From: Persicaria tinctoria
Lineage: Eukaryota; Streptophyta; Magnoliopsida; Caryophyllales; Polygonaceae
Assembly: GCA_037127255.1 (NCBI GenBank)
Contig: JBANSL010000008.1
Span: 5,604,896-5,668,895, forward strand
DNA: 64,000 nucleotides
Direction of reading: 5' to 3'
Made by a program: the position numbers and the translations under genes. The notes below the pieces were generated by a model, which did no database searches, had not been told where the DNA came from, and saw only the letters and a program-made list of their open reading frames with translations. This document shows positions 45,639 through 56,969 of the stretch, in pieces. Every line of letters starts with the position of its first letter. Positions within the stretch are counted from its first letter, which is position 1.

Positions 45639-48600
45639 TTATAGGAAATGATTTTCAACCGTTCCAAATATTTCTTCATTTTCATTGTTGAGATTCTCCT
45701 CAAGATTGTCGCTACATTCAGGTTCCACAGTGCCAGCATCGATAATGTTCATTCGGGCCAGCTTGTTCTCTTCTACACCAGCTTCTGCATCATCTACACT
45801 TGTATTGGCGAACGAGACGTCAATGGCAGATTTTCCAGCATTCTCGATGCAAGGTTGTTCAATGACCTCCCTCGGTTCAGGTTCCACAACTTGAAGCTCG
45901 CTCAGGTTTGCTCCCTCGAGTGTTTCAGGAATGATGACTGACTCCTGTAGGCGGGGTAATTGATCAGAGATCAAAAGAGTCCCACATTGAAAATATGAAA
46001 GATAAAAAAGCTAAGCTGGTGGGTTACTCCTCCTATTGCCAATTGGTTTTAGGATGGAACCCACTCGGCTTGTGTGGCGAAACTACTAAAACCATGATGG
46101 AAGTCAGTTACAGACTTACCTGATAGTCACTTGGATAAGAACCAGCTTCATCACACAAGAGAGCATCTTCATTAACTGATTCAGGCTCTTCGGTGAAGTC
46201 AGTTGCTAGAGAGACCAAATCAGCTTGATGATCACTAGACGATTGCTCTTCCGCAGCAGGAGCAGCACGTCTTTCCTCTAAGGCACTCAAATTCAGCTCA
46301 TCAGTAGTATCTGTGTGTTCATCATCCTCGCCCAAGAGACCATCTATTTCCTGCTTAACATCCGTGTGATCGAGCACAACAAACTCCTCCAACAAATGCT
46401 CGGAAGAAATGGACAAATGGTTCTTGGAAGCCCGGGGACTCGAATCATAAACAGGCTCCTCACAATGAGTATCATCCAAATCCATAGTATCACTGGAATT
46501 TGACACAGCTAGAGCCCGCTCTGATAAATCATCAGAATTGTCAATAACATCAGGCCTAATGTGCTCCATGTTCGCCACAGCTTCATCGTGTTTGAGACTT
46601 TCGGTATGGTCATCCTCTTCTGAGACTAGCGACGAGCTTGAGCTACTAATATGTTCTTCTTCAATTGTCTCCAACATCGGATTAAATCCCATCTCATCTA
46701 AATCTTGGACATCATCATGCTCCGATGATGAACTTGAACTGCTATCGTGCTCCTCTTCGTCTTGTTCTGCCATCAAACCAATCTCTTCAACACTATTTGC
46801 CACAGAGGCAGCTAGATTCCAAGCATCGACATCAACATTATTCCCCAAACTGATCTCATCAGTGCTTGTCCGAGTTTCTGATTCCCCAAGCCTAATTTCA
46901 GGCATATGAAGATCAGAATCTCTATCCTCGTTTTGATCATCAATAACATCAGAAGACTCACTTCCACACTCAACATGGAGAGAGGCGTGTTCCATCTCAG
47001 AATCCGGTACTCTCCCTTCAGCAAGCACTGGTTCAAATTCAGCAGCAGAGCTTGCACTAGACTCACTCACATCACTCGATTGCCTCTGATACGAAGAGGA
47101 TTCACTAAGCCCACTTGTTTGCCTTTGGAAGGACGAGGATTCGCTAACCTCACTTGACTGTCGCATAAGTGAAGAGTAGTCAGTCCCTTCCGACACCAAA
47201 CGCTCTGAAATGAAGAATGGCATGAGTCTGCTAGCACGACCACCGTCTCTTCCCTCTTTCCTAGGATCAAAGAATGATGATCCAATGTGGAAGCTTTCGT
47301 GCCTGCGGAATACTGGTTCCTTGTGGGTAAGTTCTGCAAACTCTTGCTGAAAACTGTCACCGGTAAGATCAGGCTTTTCCTCACTTGAATCATAGGGAAG
47401 ATCAAACGGATTTCTCCTTGGCAGCAATATAGATGGAGCTGAACCCGGAATAGGGGGCAAACCCATGTTGTCATTGGTAACATTCGGAAACTCAAAGGGG
47501 TTTTGCCTTGTTGTTGAGATTGTTGGGACCTGGAAAGGAAGATCAAAGCCATCCAAGTCTATAAGGTTCCTCTCCTTCTTCATTTTCATACTTCTCCGAG
47601 CAATAAGGCTCTCTAATCGTCGGTTCCTTTCCAATTCAGAGCTTCCCAAATCCATTACATTCTTTTGGTCATCTTCTGTCCATGTGATTGCTGACTTCTC
47701 TGCATCTTCTTTGTTTTCTTGATTTTCTTCTTCATCATCTGCATCTACCGCTTCTTCGTCTTCTGCCTCGTTATGATCAGTTTCTTCATCCGAGTTGATA
47801 CTGCTCCCATTTGAACTATGAGATCTATTGACAGAGTTTTCACATTCAATGAGAGGGTGAATCTCATCAAGCAAGGGGATGATATCATCCAAGGAAGGTT
47901 CAGGGGACGAAGTCTCAGCTCCATCCGACCCAGAATCCGAAGCCTCATCATCCACTTCCTCGTCTTCCTCCTCATCCTTGTCATCACCATTCACTCGAGC
48001 CCATGGCATTGAGGAAGGCTCAAAATGATCATGATCATCCATATGACCATCAACCGACCCCTCCGGAGACCCACCATTCTCAAAGGTCTTCTCTAGCACC
48101 TCATACGTGCTAGGCGTAGCTTCAGATACCAACTTCTTCTCGTGATCTCCATTTGTGATTACAACCTCTCGACTTTTGTACTGATTTATCGCTTCTTCAG
48201 CAACACATTGCGGCTCAAAAACAATCTCCCGAGATTTCCAAGTGCTTAATCCAACCTGCTTTGATTTCCCAACAGAAAAAACATCACCCAACAATGACAC
48301 TCCTTCATTGCCCTTATCTACTGATTTTCGCCTTCCAATCTCCATGTTCGGATAATCCCTAGCAAAAACCACTGCTTCCTGGAAAGAATCAACTTTATTC
48401 TGCATAGGAATTGCCCTCAAAGGAGACAGTTTTTCATTGCTGACAGTGTCATCCTTATCAAGCTCAGGGAATTGGGAATGCCCAAAGCTCAAAAGGGTTC
48501 CCAACAAAACAGCAGTGCAAACAAGAACAGGTGATGCAGAAATCAAAAGCGAAAACAAGAAGGGGGATGATCTGTACAACAATACCACAAACAAGATTCC

Positions 48601-48675
48601 ACCCACAAGAAAGGGATGATTCAAAACTGGTCTAGTACTTGCTCTGATTGCTCTCATTGTCAATTTTCTCATCAT
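45639..48675 (-). CDS. Acidic membrane-anchored protein, At5g17910-like
   Basis: Two coding exons (46120-48675 and 45639-45944) share a 175-bp GT-AG intron and give about 953 aa. The ATG at 48675 is chosen; an upstream extension lacks an ATG. Residues 21-65 hold two hydrophobic segments joined by YRSSP (LVGGILFVVLLYRSSPFLF; SASPVLVCTAVLLGTLLSFG), the conserved start of a plant family of unknown function. The rest is low-complexity and acidic, with Glu/Asp runs around residues 240-330, Ser-rich stretches and a basic patch (RRSMKMKKER). A leader intron with donor GAG/GTAAAA at about 48902 is likely. The carboxyl end (VENHFL) runs into a repeated ATTTTCAACC sequence next to the Helitron, so the natural end may be altered. 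Confidence 0.75.
45945..46119. repeat. LTR-like fragment forming a short intron
   Basis: Between the two exons of the acidic-protein gene the plus strand carries TCCCACATTGAAAATATG, then GGGTTACTCCTCCTATTGCC and AATTGGTTTTAGGATGGAAC. These are the same ordered words as at 9373-9500. Most of the intron is therefore retroelement-derived. Confidence 0.6.
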
Positions 48676-50130
48676 TTGTTGAAAATTTGAACAAACCCCT
48701 CTTGCTTGATTGCACAAATAAGCTCCTTATCAGCAACACAGAATCTTCAACACCATCCCCAAATATGAAGAAAGAGAGGGAGCACCCATTAGATCATTGA
48801 ATTTTGGCATTGAACCAATAATGAACAGTTCAAAATAGTAGATGACCAAAAGGAGTAAAAATGAAAGTAAGCAGAAATGAAACATAAATTGGAAGAATTT
48901 TACCTCAGGACTCTGAATGAATAAAAACCCAGACGGAGATAGAACTCTGAATTGATCAAAAAGGAGAACCCTAGAAAAAGGGTTTAATCCTCGAGAAAAT
49001 CAAAAGCAATTTTAAATGATGCAATTGATTTCTTTCAGGTTTATGATGATCAACAATGAGGGTAATCCGGAATTTGACTTGTTGACAAAACCTACAGGAA
49101 GAGTAAATTTGACAAAGAGAGGTTGAATTTATCCTCTTTGCTTTTTCTCCCCCATCACCTCTTACCAATTTTTTTTATTATATAATGTGACGATGTTGGT
49201 CATTGGTGGGATTAAATTAGAATTGAGGGGTTGGTCTTTGAATTTATTCTCATGTTGAATAATGGAATGAAGGTGTGAAGTTTGATGGATCCATGTCTTC
49301 GGGATCACATCACAGTATCATATTGTGGCCATGTTGCAACAAGTCAGTTGAGAATTTGATTGTTAAAATCAAGCCAAATATTCAAGGGCTAATTGCAAAA
49401 AAATAGTCCAACTTTGAGGATATTGCAGGAGATGGTCTAAACTTTCAGCTGTGAGAATGTCAATATCATTCTCTACAACTAGACCAAAATTGTGGCTATC
49501 AACCAACTAAAATGCTTTTAACCTGTAATCTGAAGTCCTTAATCTCAAACAGGTCTCGCATCAGATGCTAGCAAAACATAATGACAGATGCCAAAATATG
49601 GATGGAAACGAACCAGGATGAAGAATGATATCAATGATATGTTCTGTACACAGACTGCAAATGGTTCAACAATAAACGAAAAAAGGTTCACTAGCCTTGG
49701 TTCCTGATGCTATCGCCCTAGAAAAATGCATGATCAAGCTTGAACCCTAACGATAACACCAACAAATATAAAGGGAGACGAATCTAAACTCCTTGTCCAT
49801 AAACGGGTCTGCAGTGCGATTTTCATGATTAAAACCAAAAACGTTTCCCCCCAAAACAACAGGAAACACAATAAATACGGATAACTAAAAAAGTTGAAGA
49901 AGGGACATATGAAGCTATCTCTCATAACAGCAAGCCACTCCTTGACAAGTGCTAAGACGAGATTTACAAACCATGCTGTCAAAGACAAACATCAGTTCAT
50001 TACGGAATGACCCCCTCAGCCTGCAAAAATGAGAGGGAGGGCCTGGTGCGGTGCAGGAGGGTCCTTACCCGTAAAAATGGTGATCACATTTCATCAATTC
50101 ATGTACTTCAATGAAATGGCGGAACGACTC
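48676..50130. other. Shared upstream and downstream region
   Basis: This holds the leader and promoter of the acidic-protein gene (to about 49200) and the 3' region of PYM. GGGCTAATTGCAAAAAAATA at about 49388 resembles the end of a Mutator-type element, but I found no matching second end. No further gene seen. Confidence 0.4.
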
Positions 50131-53100
50131 CTAGGATGCCAGAAGCTGTGTCTTCTTTTCTTCCAGGAGCTTCAGCTCTTCGTGCCAGCCACCCAATTTC
50201 CGTACCTTATCCAGCTGCTCAGGCTTCATTTCTTGTTCGCTGGTTTTTTGCTGTTGTGCCTCCGTAAGACGGATCTGCAACAGTCATTTAAAGCAAAAAG
50301 TCATCATTCTAAGAACCCCAAGAAAACATAATCGACAACTTGACCAGTGCTAGCTAATAACACCTGTGAACGACCGATTTCCTAAAATCAAAAGAGTTCG
50401 TTCCATAGAATCTATGAACGGCCGATTTCCTAAAATGAATAACACCCACTGCCCTAAGAGCATGTACTCCTAACAACCTACTTTCATGGATCTTAATACT
50501 CCCTCTATTTTGCAAACCTTGTCACTTTTTGCTCGTTTCACAATTTTTTAAGGAAACTAACAAATATTAATCCCTCTTATCCAAGACACAATTTTTAAGT
50601 AACGTATTAAATAACATTGATTTTATAAAACTTTTCTACATCTTACCATTTATTAAATGTTTATCAACCTTGTAACCCAGTGAGTGAAGAGTCAAATATG
50701 TTACTTAATTTGGATCGACGGAGGTAGTAGTCAACAACAAAAATTCTCAAAAATCGCTTCTATTAAATTGCCTAGAAAACTTAAAACGACCCATATTTTG
50801 GATCAAATCTAAAGTCTAAAACATCAATTAATTTGGATCAGAGGGAGTATTAAACCCTCATTTACTACACTATTTTACTATCTCGAAAACAATTGCTAAC
50901 AATCTGCTAAAAATTACAACAGCATTTATGTCAAGAAAAAAAACTAAAATACCTACAATGATCTGCTTTGCAAAACGGCTCCGCTATTGTTCTTTTATTA
51001 CATCTAGGCAACTTATCATTGAATTTAAATATTCTTCTCCTAATACTCATTACAATCAGTGTTCCAAAAATCCCTGTCAAGGCCACATGTCTATTCTCCA
51101 CCGAGGCGCTAGAAACCCCCTCTCTGCACAGAGCCCGCCTAGCGTCTTTTAGAACATTGATTACAATAAGGGTTTCAATATGTTATGTTAAAACATATGC
51201 AAAAGTAAGGTCCAATGGTCTATGTATAAATTAATTGTGTCAATTATCATAAAAACTTTTAAGAACAAAAATAAATTCTTTAACAATTGAAGAATAAAAA
51301 ATGGTGTTAGTGGTTATCTAAGTAGTATCACCTAAAAGCAATGAAAGTTAACTTTAAGATACGTGATGCATCATGCTATGAACCATATTAAAATCTCCGT
51401 AACAGAATACTACAAGTATCATCAGGTGTTTCAGAGCATTTGCTATGACATACGAGCATAGGACCAGGTTATGATTCAATCAATAACCCGTGATGAAAGC
51501 TGGCACCAAATGGTTCTAGAATGCTCTGAAAAGTGAGAGGATTGTCTCTTGGTTCTAGAATGCCCTTTTTCAAAGTGATGGTGTGTTTATTGGTTTTAGA
51601 GTTGGTTGAGTAGCTTAGTGGTTGCAAGTTTTGGGTTCAATGCCCGAGCTCAGCAAGCTCATTACCTCATTGGCTATCTCTTTCATAACCTGCAACTCTA
51701 CGACATAGAGATTGAGCCATTTCATATCACCAATAGCTGCATAAGCTTAGAAGAATTAATGTTGTGACAGAATATACGATGGTTTGTTCTAAATCATGAT
51801 CCTAACACTATATGAGAATAAGATTGGTATGGTAAAACCAGAATGTCATCAATAAGATGCCTAAAAAATACGAAACCTAAACATCTAAATATATACATTT
51901 TCTAAATCATGCAACACATCAGAATAACCTATTCTACGGAACAAATCCTTCCACAATGGGCCTCAATGAACCAAGGTTTGAGGTGTGGACCTTGGGTTGC
52001 TGCATGTCATTCTTCCCCAACTTTGCAAAGAGTTCAACCTCATACAACAAGGGAAACATACTACAGGACTAGGGTTTTTCAATGTAAGCCATAATACATT
52101 TTCATACTTAGTTTTTCCTTTTCTTTCTGATTTTGGCTTGAGGACTTCCACATGAGCCCTTTTCGCCCACAGGCAAAGAAAGAAAATACAACTTCATGCT
52201 CAGATCTCCTTTGAGAGCATGTTGGAAGTATCCATGGCAAGTCCCGACTAAAATAACATTTCCAATAAAATATTTTCAAATATAAACTTCACTCAGGATC
52301 ATCAACATGAAACCTCAGAATCATCAACAGACTGAGGCTATTTTTGTGAATGAAGAAAATTGCTCTCTTGGATGGAATGTCTAGTTATCCTTCACCAATT
52401 GAGAAGGTTGAACTTGATAAAGTAAAGTCAAAATTTACAAAGCCAATTGCTATGACGTTATCCTTGACCACTGAATATGAAGCTTGAGCTTGACAGAGTC
52501 AAAAGTTCAGATAACTAAGGGTTCAAGCAGCTAGACAGATAACAATAACACTACATGCAATGCTCGTAACTGCACTAAGCAATTTATCATGAGGAATGAA
52601 ATAATACTTCTGGGGACTTTCTTGAATTAGCTTTGCTACTAAATGGCAAATTTGCTTCATAGTCTGGTCAATGGGAACAAGTCACCCTACCATCTAGTTT
52701 GTCATCTTTTAATAATAATAATATTAAAAAAGAGCCAAAGTTCTGCTGATTGAAATAATTCCTCATTCCATCTAGTATGACTTCTTTTAATAATAATACG
52801 TAGTAAAAAAGAGCCACAGTTCCGCTGATTGAAAAAATTCCTCATTCAAAAAATAAAAGCAAATAACCATATGAGTAAACCCCGTTAAATTCTGATGTAG
52901 ATGGAAAACATGAATCTGAAGTATCCTACAGATTTCATGATAATAAAGACAAAATGGCACCATTGAACGTTATGAAGAATAAGCTTCAGGATCAGGTCAA
53001 TCATGGGCTCTTAGAATCATGTTGTAGGATAGGATCTTACTAGTCCTATGAAGTTGATGAAAGTATGATAGATATCTTTTATTTAGTATTAAATTTTACT

Positions 53101-54961
53101 GATAGTTGAAGTAAAAACACGGCAAAAATAATCTAAAATACCTAAAACCTCATTAACTCTAAAATAGTTCACATTCCATCATTTTTGCAAACCCACAAGA
53201 TATAAAAAGTTGCGTCAATAATCCAAATAATAGTTAGCAATACCCATTTCAAAATTTTGTATGCTAGAAATAAAATAAAATGTTACTATATGATTATCGT
53301 GAGCCCATGCCACTTATGATTCTAGTATGACCCTATACAATTCTATGCATCTTCTGATTATATTACAATCCTATACAATTCTACACAACTTTATTACCAT
53401 CGTATTAGATCAATGTCACAGCCATGATTCTACACATATGTGATTATAATGTGCATCGGTTCATTCACTGACTTCTTAATTACAAAATCATACAAATAGG
53501 AACTTGATTTTGATGACCATGGTAGCAACACAAATACCAAGTTTGAACTCTAGAGGACAAATCCGAAACAACTTCTTTTCATTCCAACAGCTGTCGAAAA
53601 AATTAAATCAAAATGGAACCAATGAAAATTCTAGGGCTGCATTCTAAATCCTTTGGGACTAAATGCACATCTAATAAAGAAACAAAATATTAATGGATTA
53701 ATCCATAAAGGATTAATTATCAAGAAAACTGCAATGACCTCGTCAAAATATCATTAAGATGTGCTAACTCAAAAATTAGGAAACTTTACAGGCTGTGTAC
53801 ATAAGATCTAAAGAATCAAGAAAACTGCAAGTAATCAGGGGGGGAATAGAATACAATGATATATCAGGAAATCTCACCTTCTTTTTCAAAGCACGAATTT
53901 TTTTGTCAATATCTTGGACAGACTCAGCAGAACCTGCACCATCTGTGGATTCTATAGATGGTGTGCTTAGATTTATCTGGCTCACACCAGATGCAATAGA
54001 CTCTGCAAAATCTGTCTTCTGACTTGCATCATTGACATGTTCCTCAACACTTTCATTATCCCCTTCCATTTCCACAGAGTCTTTCGCCTTCTAAGAGAAG
54101 AATTCCAGGTGCAAGTCAGTGACTTGGCATACAATGGAAATCAGATGATAATAAAATGAAGCATAGTAATGATAATAAAATGGGAAAGAAAATATTTCCA
54201 TGATTATGAACACTTGAATTTTCATCACGTGTTGAAAATATTTCCTGTGTTGAGAACTTGGAAATTGGACGGATAAATTGCAACCTCGTAAAAAATCAAA
54301 GAGAGCTACTTAGATCATTAAAAAATCAAATAGAGCTACTTAGATCATAAAAAATCAAATGGAGCTACTAAGCTCTGGTAATCGAGTGTCTATGTCCTAT
54401 GTTCTTAACATTGCCACTCACCGTGTCCGTTTCCATATCCATGCTACTTAGATCATAAAAATCAAATAGAGCTACTAAACTCTGTCTTCAGCAACGATAT
54501 AAAGATGACTGCTAAGCACATCGGAGTCATAAGTAAATCACCTGAAGTCTCTTTTCCTTTTTCTTCTCATTCCTCTTGGCTGACTTGCTCTTAGCCTTTA
54601 CCTCCATCGACAGATCATACCCAGGCGGTCCAGCATTCGATTCCATCTCCTTTTTCCACTGCAATCACATATTAACATCTAGCCCTCTCAACAAAAAATC
54701 ACATTAAAACACAGAAATAATACTTAAAAGGCTTAAAAACCAAACACATTGCTTTAAGTGTTCAATTACCAGAGCTCCTTTGGACTGATAAATTGCAACC
54801 TCATCTTGAGGTGTGTAACCTGCCCGGATTCTGATCGGCTTCCGAAGAGTTCCATCAGGTCTACGAGTAGGTCCCAATATCCTCTCCCCTTCCTTTAGGG
54901 TTTTCCCCAGCTGTGCCGCTAATTTCTGTGCTTCCTCTTCGCCGCTCACACTACCAGCCAT
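50131..54961 (-). CDS. PYM: Partner of Y14 and Mago (PYM) homologue
   Basis: Four coding exons: 54770-54961, 54542-54658, 53878-54090 and 50131-50274, all phase 0 with GT-AG introns, giving 221 aa. Residues 1-64 contain the Mago/Y14-binding region (LGKTLKEGERILGPTRRPDG, RIRAGYTPQDEVAIYQSKG). A Lys-rich basic stretch follows (KSAKRNEKKKEKRLQ), then an acidic Ser/Glu linker and the conserved carboxyl helix (KIRALKKKIRLTEAQQQK). PYM removes exon-junction complexes from spliced mRNA in the cytoplasm. A leader intron (donor CAG/GTAAGG at 55227) has its acceptor directly before the ATG. The last intron is 3.6 kb and repeat-rich. Confidence 0.94.
50499..50847. mobile_element. Stowaway-like MITE remnant in PYM intron
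   Basis: CTCCCTCTATTTTGC at the left and GGATCAGAGGGAG at the right are inverted, each next to TA. An internal GATCGACGGAGGTAGTA near 50713-50729 is a second end-like sequence, so two related elements may be nested. Confidence 0.5.
52689..52850. repeat. About 80-bp tandem duplication in PYM intron
   Basis: Two diverged copies each contain CATCTAGT, CTTTTAATAATAATA, AAAAAAGAGCCA, AGTTC and GCTGATTGAAA. Confidence 0.65.
54288..54485. repeat. Short direct repeats in PYM intron
   Basis: The 29-base word containing AAAAATCAAATAGAGCTAC and TTAGATCAT recurs four times, three in tandem at 54288-54376 and one near 54440-54485. Confidence 0.7.
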
Positions 54962-55345
54962 CTACACTTGGAAAATATAATCCTCCCTACGAATAATAAA
55001 CGAAAAATCAAAATTGTGTAATAACGAATGTAAACTTGTTTGATAAATCATCAAAACCTAGAAAAAGGAGGGAAAAGATCAAATCTTGAGTGAATTAAAA
55101 TTCGATATCAACATGAGAGCAATCAACAATCAACGAATTCAACCTAAAAAATGAAACCACGGGACACAGAGTAGAGAAAAAACACAGAACAGGAGTTGAA
55201 GAGTGTAATCAAATCGCGTTTCCTTACCTGAGGTTGAAAAGGGAGGGAGAAAAGCCGTTGGTGTAGATGTAGCAGAGATGGAGTCACCGGAGAGGGCGGA
55301 GGCGAAGACGGCGGCGAGAGAAGCGCGGCGGCGGAACCCTATCAA

Positions 55346-56960
55346 TGGGAATTTGGGAAGGGGTGGGAAGTTCGAATTGGGGCGACAGGAAGGGTGCTGA
55401 AGTGGTACCTTTACCTCACGTGAGGAAGGCCGGGCGTATGTTATTTTTGGGAAATTTCACGGGTAGTCCTGAGTTTTCGCAAATTTCGTGTTGTATCCAA
55501 TATTTTTTACTTTTTACAAGATTATCCTAATCCCTGGAAATATAATTGATGACCTCCTATGTAGCTATTGGTATCGGGGGCTAGAGTTATTGCTCCCTCC
55601 GCTCAGAAATATTTGATGTTTTAGGAGGTGAAATGTAATTAATAATATTTGATGTTTTATAAGTAATAACTACCTTTTTTTTTTACTTTTGCACTAATAT
55701 CAATATAAGTTGTACTTTTTCTTTTTGTTTCACCAATTACGGTATATTTGTGCATAAAAAAAAGGGGTTTTTTGCTAAGTGACCATTTTGGATCCAATTG
55801 TTAAGACATAGGCCACAAGGGTGGCAATATTAGGTAATATGCCATAATTTCCAATTTTGCCCCTGCCTTATTATTCTCTTCTCCTCCTAATTCCCTGATT
55901 TTCTTTCCAGAATCCAGCGCTCTCGCTCCCATGGCTCCTCCTAATTCACTGATTTGATCGATCGATCGATCCGCTCCCATGGTTCCTTCTCCTTCCCTCG
56001 GATTTGCCTCCCAGATCCCTTCCCTCTCCCTCCCAATCTGGTCATCTCTGTTGCTCCCTCTCGCCCTCCCGCGTCGCTCACTGATTTCCGCCATTGAAGG
56101 CTCCTCCGAGCTCGATTTTGATTTCACCGTCGATTTTGATTTTGATTTCCGCCACTGGTTTCCGCCGTTGCTCCCTCTCGCCCTTCCCTCTCCCTCCCAA
56201 CGATTTCGATTTTGATTTCACCGTCGTTCCCCCTCAGAGCTTCCGCTGCCGCCACAGCCACCGCGCCCCGAGATCCGACGGCGGCGATCAGATCTGGCCG
56301 CCAAAAGGTTCTGTTTTGGAAGGAAGAAGGCGGATTGCATTGATGCACTGGTGTATCTTCGTTCTCGTACATCTGGCACTGGCCTTTGATTTTACATACT
56401 TACAGTTCGGGATTGGATCTGCTCTCTTGTTCTCATGCCTGTATGGTGTTGATTTCAGGGATCGATTTGTGGAATTCAGCTTCAGATAATACTGGAATTT
56501 GTTTAATTCAGAGGGTTTAAGCCTTACAAATCTCACTGTCATACATAAAGCTACTGTATTAAGGATTTGGTGAAGAAATTAAAAGCCAGTTGTTGAAGAA
56601 AATCATCACATGCTGTTATTAGAACAATTACAATATTGTTAATAAAAGCCACACCAAGGTGACATGCATATGTGGAAGTGGGATGTGGGAGCCAACCGTT
56701 TCGAATTGGGAGCATGAATTGATAAGGGTGAAAGAAATGAACCGACCTAATTTGTGTCATGTGGAAGGGGAGTGAGATGTAATTTATGATTACACATTTG
56801 TTTTTAACATCACCTTCATTGAGTTGGCTTTTGATCTATAGCAAAATTGAAGCATGTGGGGGGTAAACATACAGATTGATATAAAGAGCATATCTTGTAA
56901 AGTTTCTAATAGAAAATGAAATATATTGTAATTGTCAATTCTATTGCATATACTTAGTAT
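55346..56960. other. PYM upstream region and CT-rich stretch
   Basis: A half Stowaway-like end (CTCCCTCCGCTCAGAAATAT) lies near 55592. From about 55860 to 56330 the sequence is CT/GC-rich with (GATC)n and duplicated CTCCCTCTCGCCC words, like a transcribed leader. Open frames of up to 131 codons there (for example 56094-56489) are low-complexity or have no recognisable product. It could be a non-coding transcript start or captured leader sequence; I cannot decide. Confidence 0.35.
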
Positions 56961-56969
56961 ACTTCCTGT

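Noticed and set aside
45685..45941. Plus-strand frames opposite the acidic-protein exon, and similar ones at 46538-46909
   Set aside because: They are shadows of Ser/Glu-rich codons on the minus strand with no independent support.
49388..49520. Mutator-like end GGGCTAATTGCAAAAAA
   Set aside because: No matching inverted end or target duplication was found nearby.
55801..56489. Candidate small genes upstream of PYM on both strands
   Set aside because: Low-complexity Leu/Pro/Ser or Arg/Glu/Gly sequence with duplicated segments and no recognisable domain; noted only as a CT-rich stretch.
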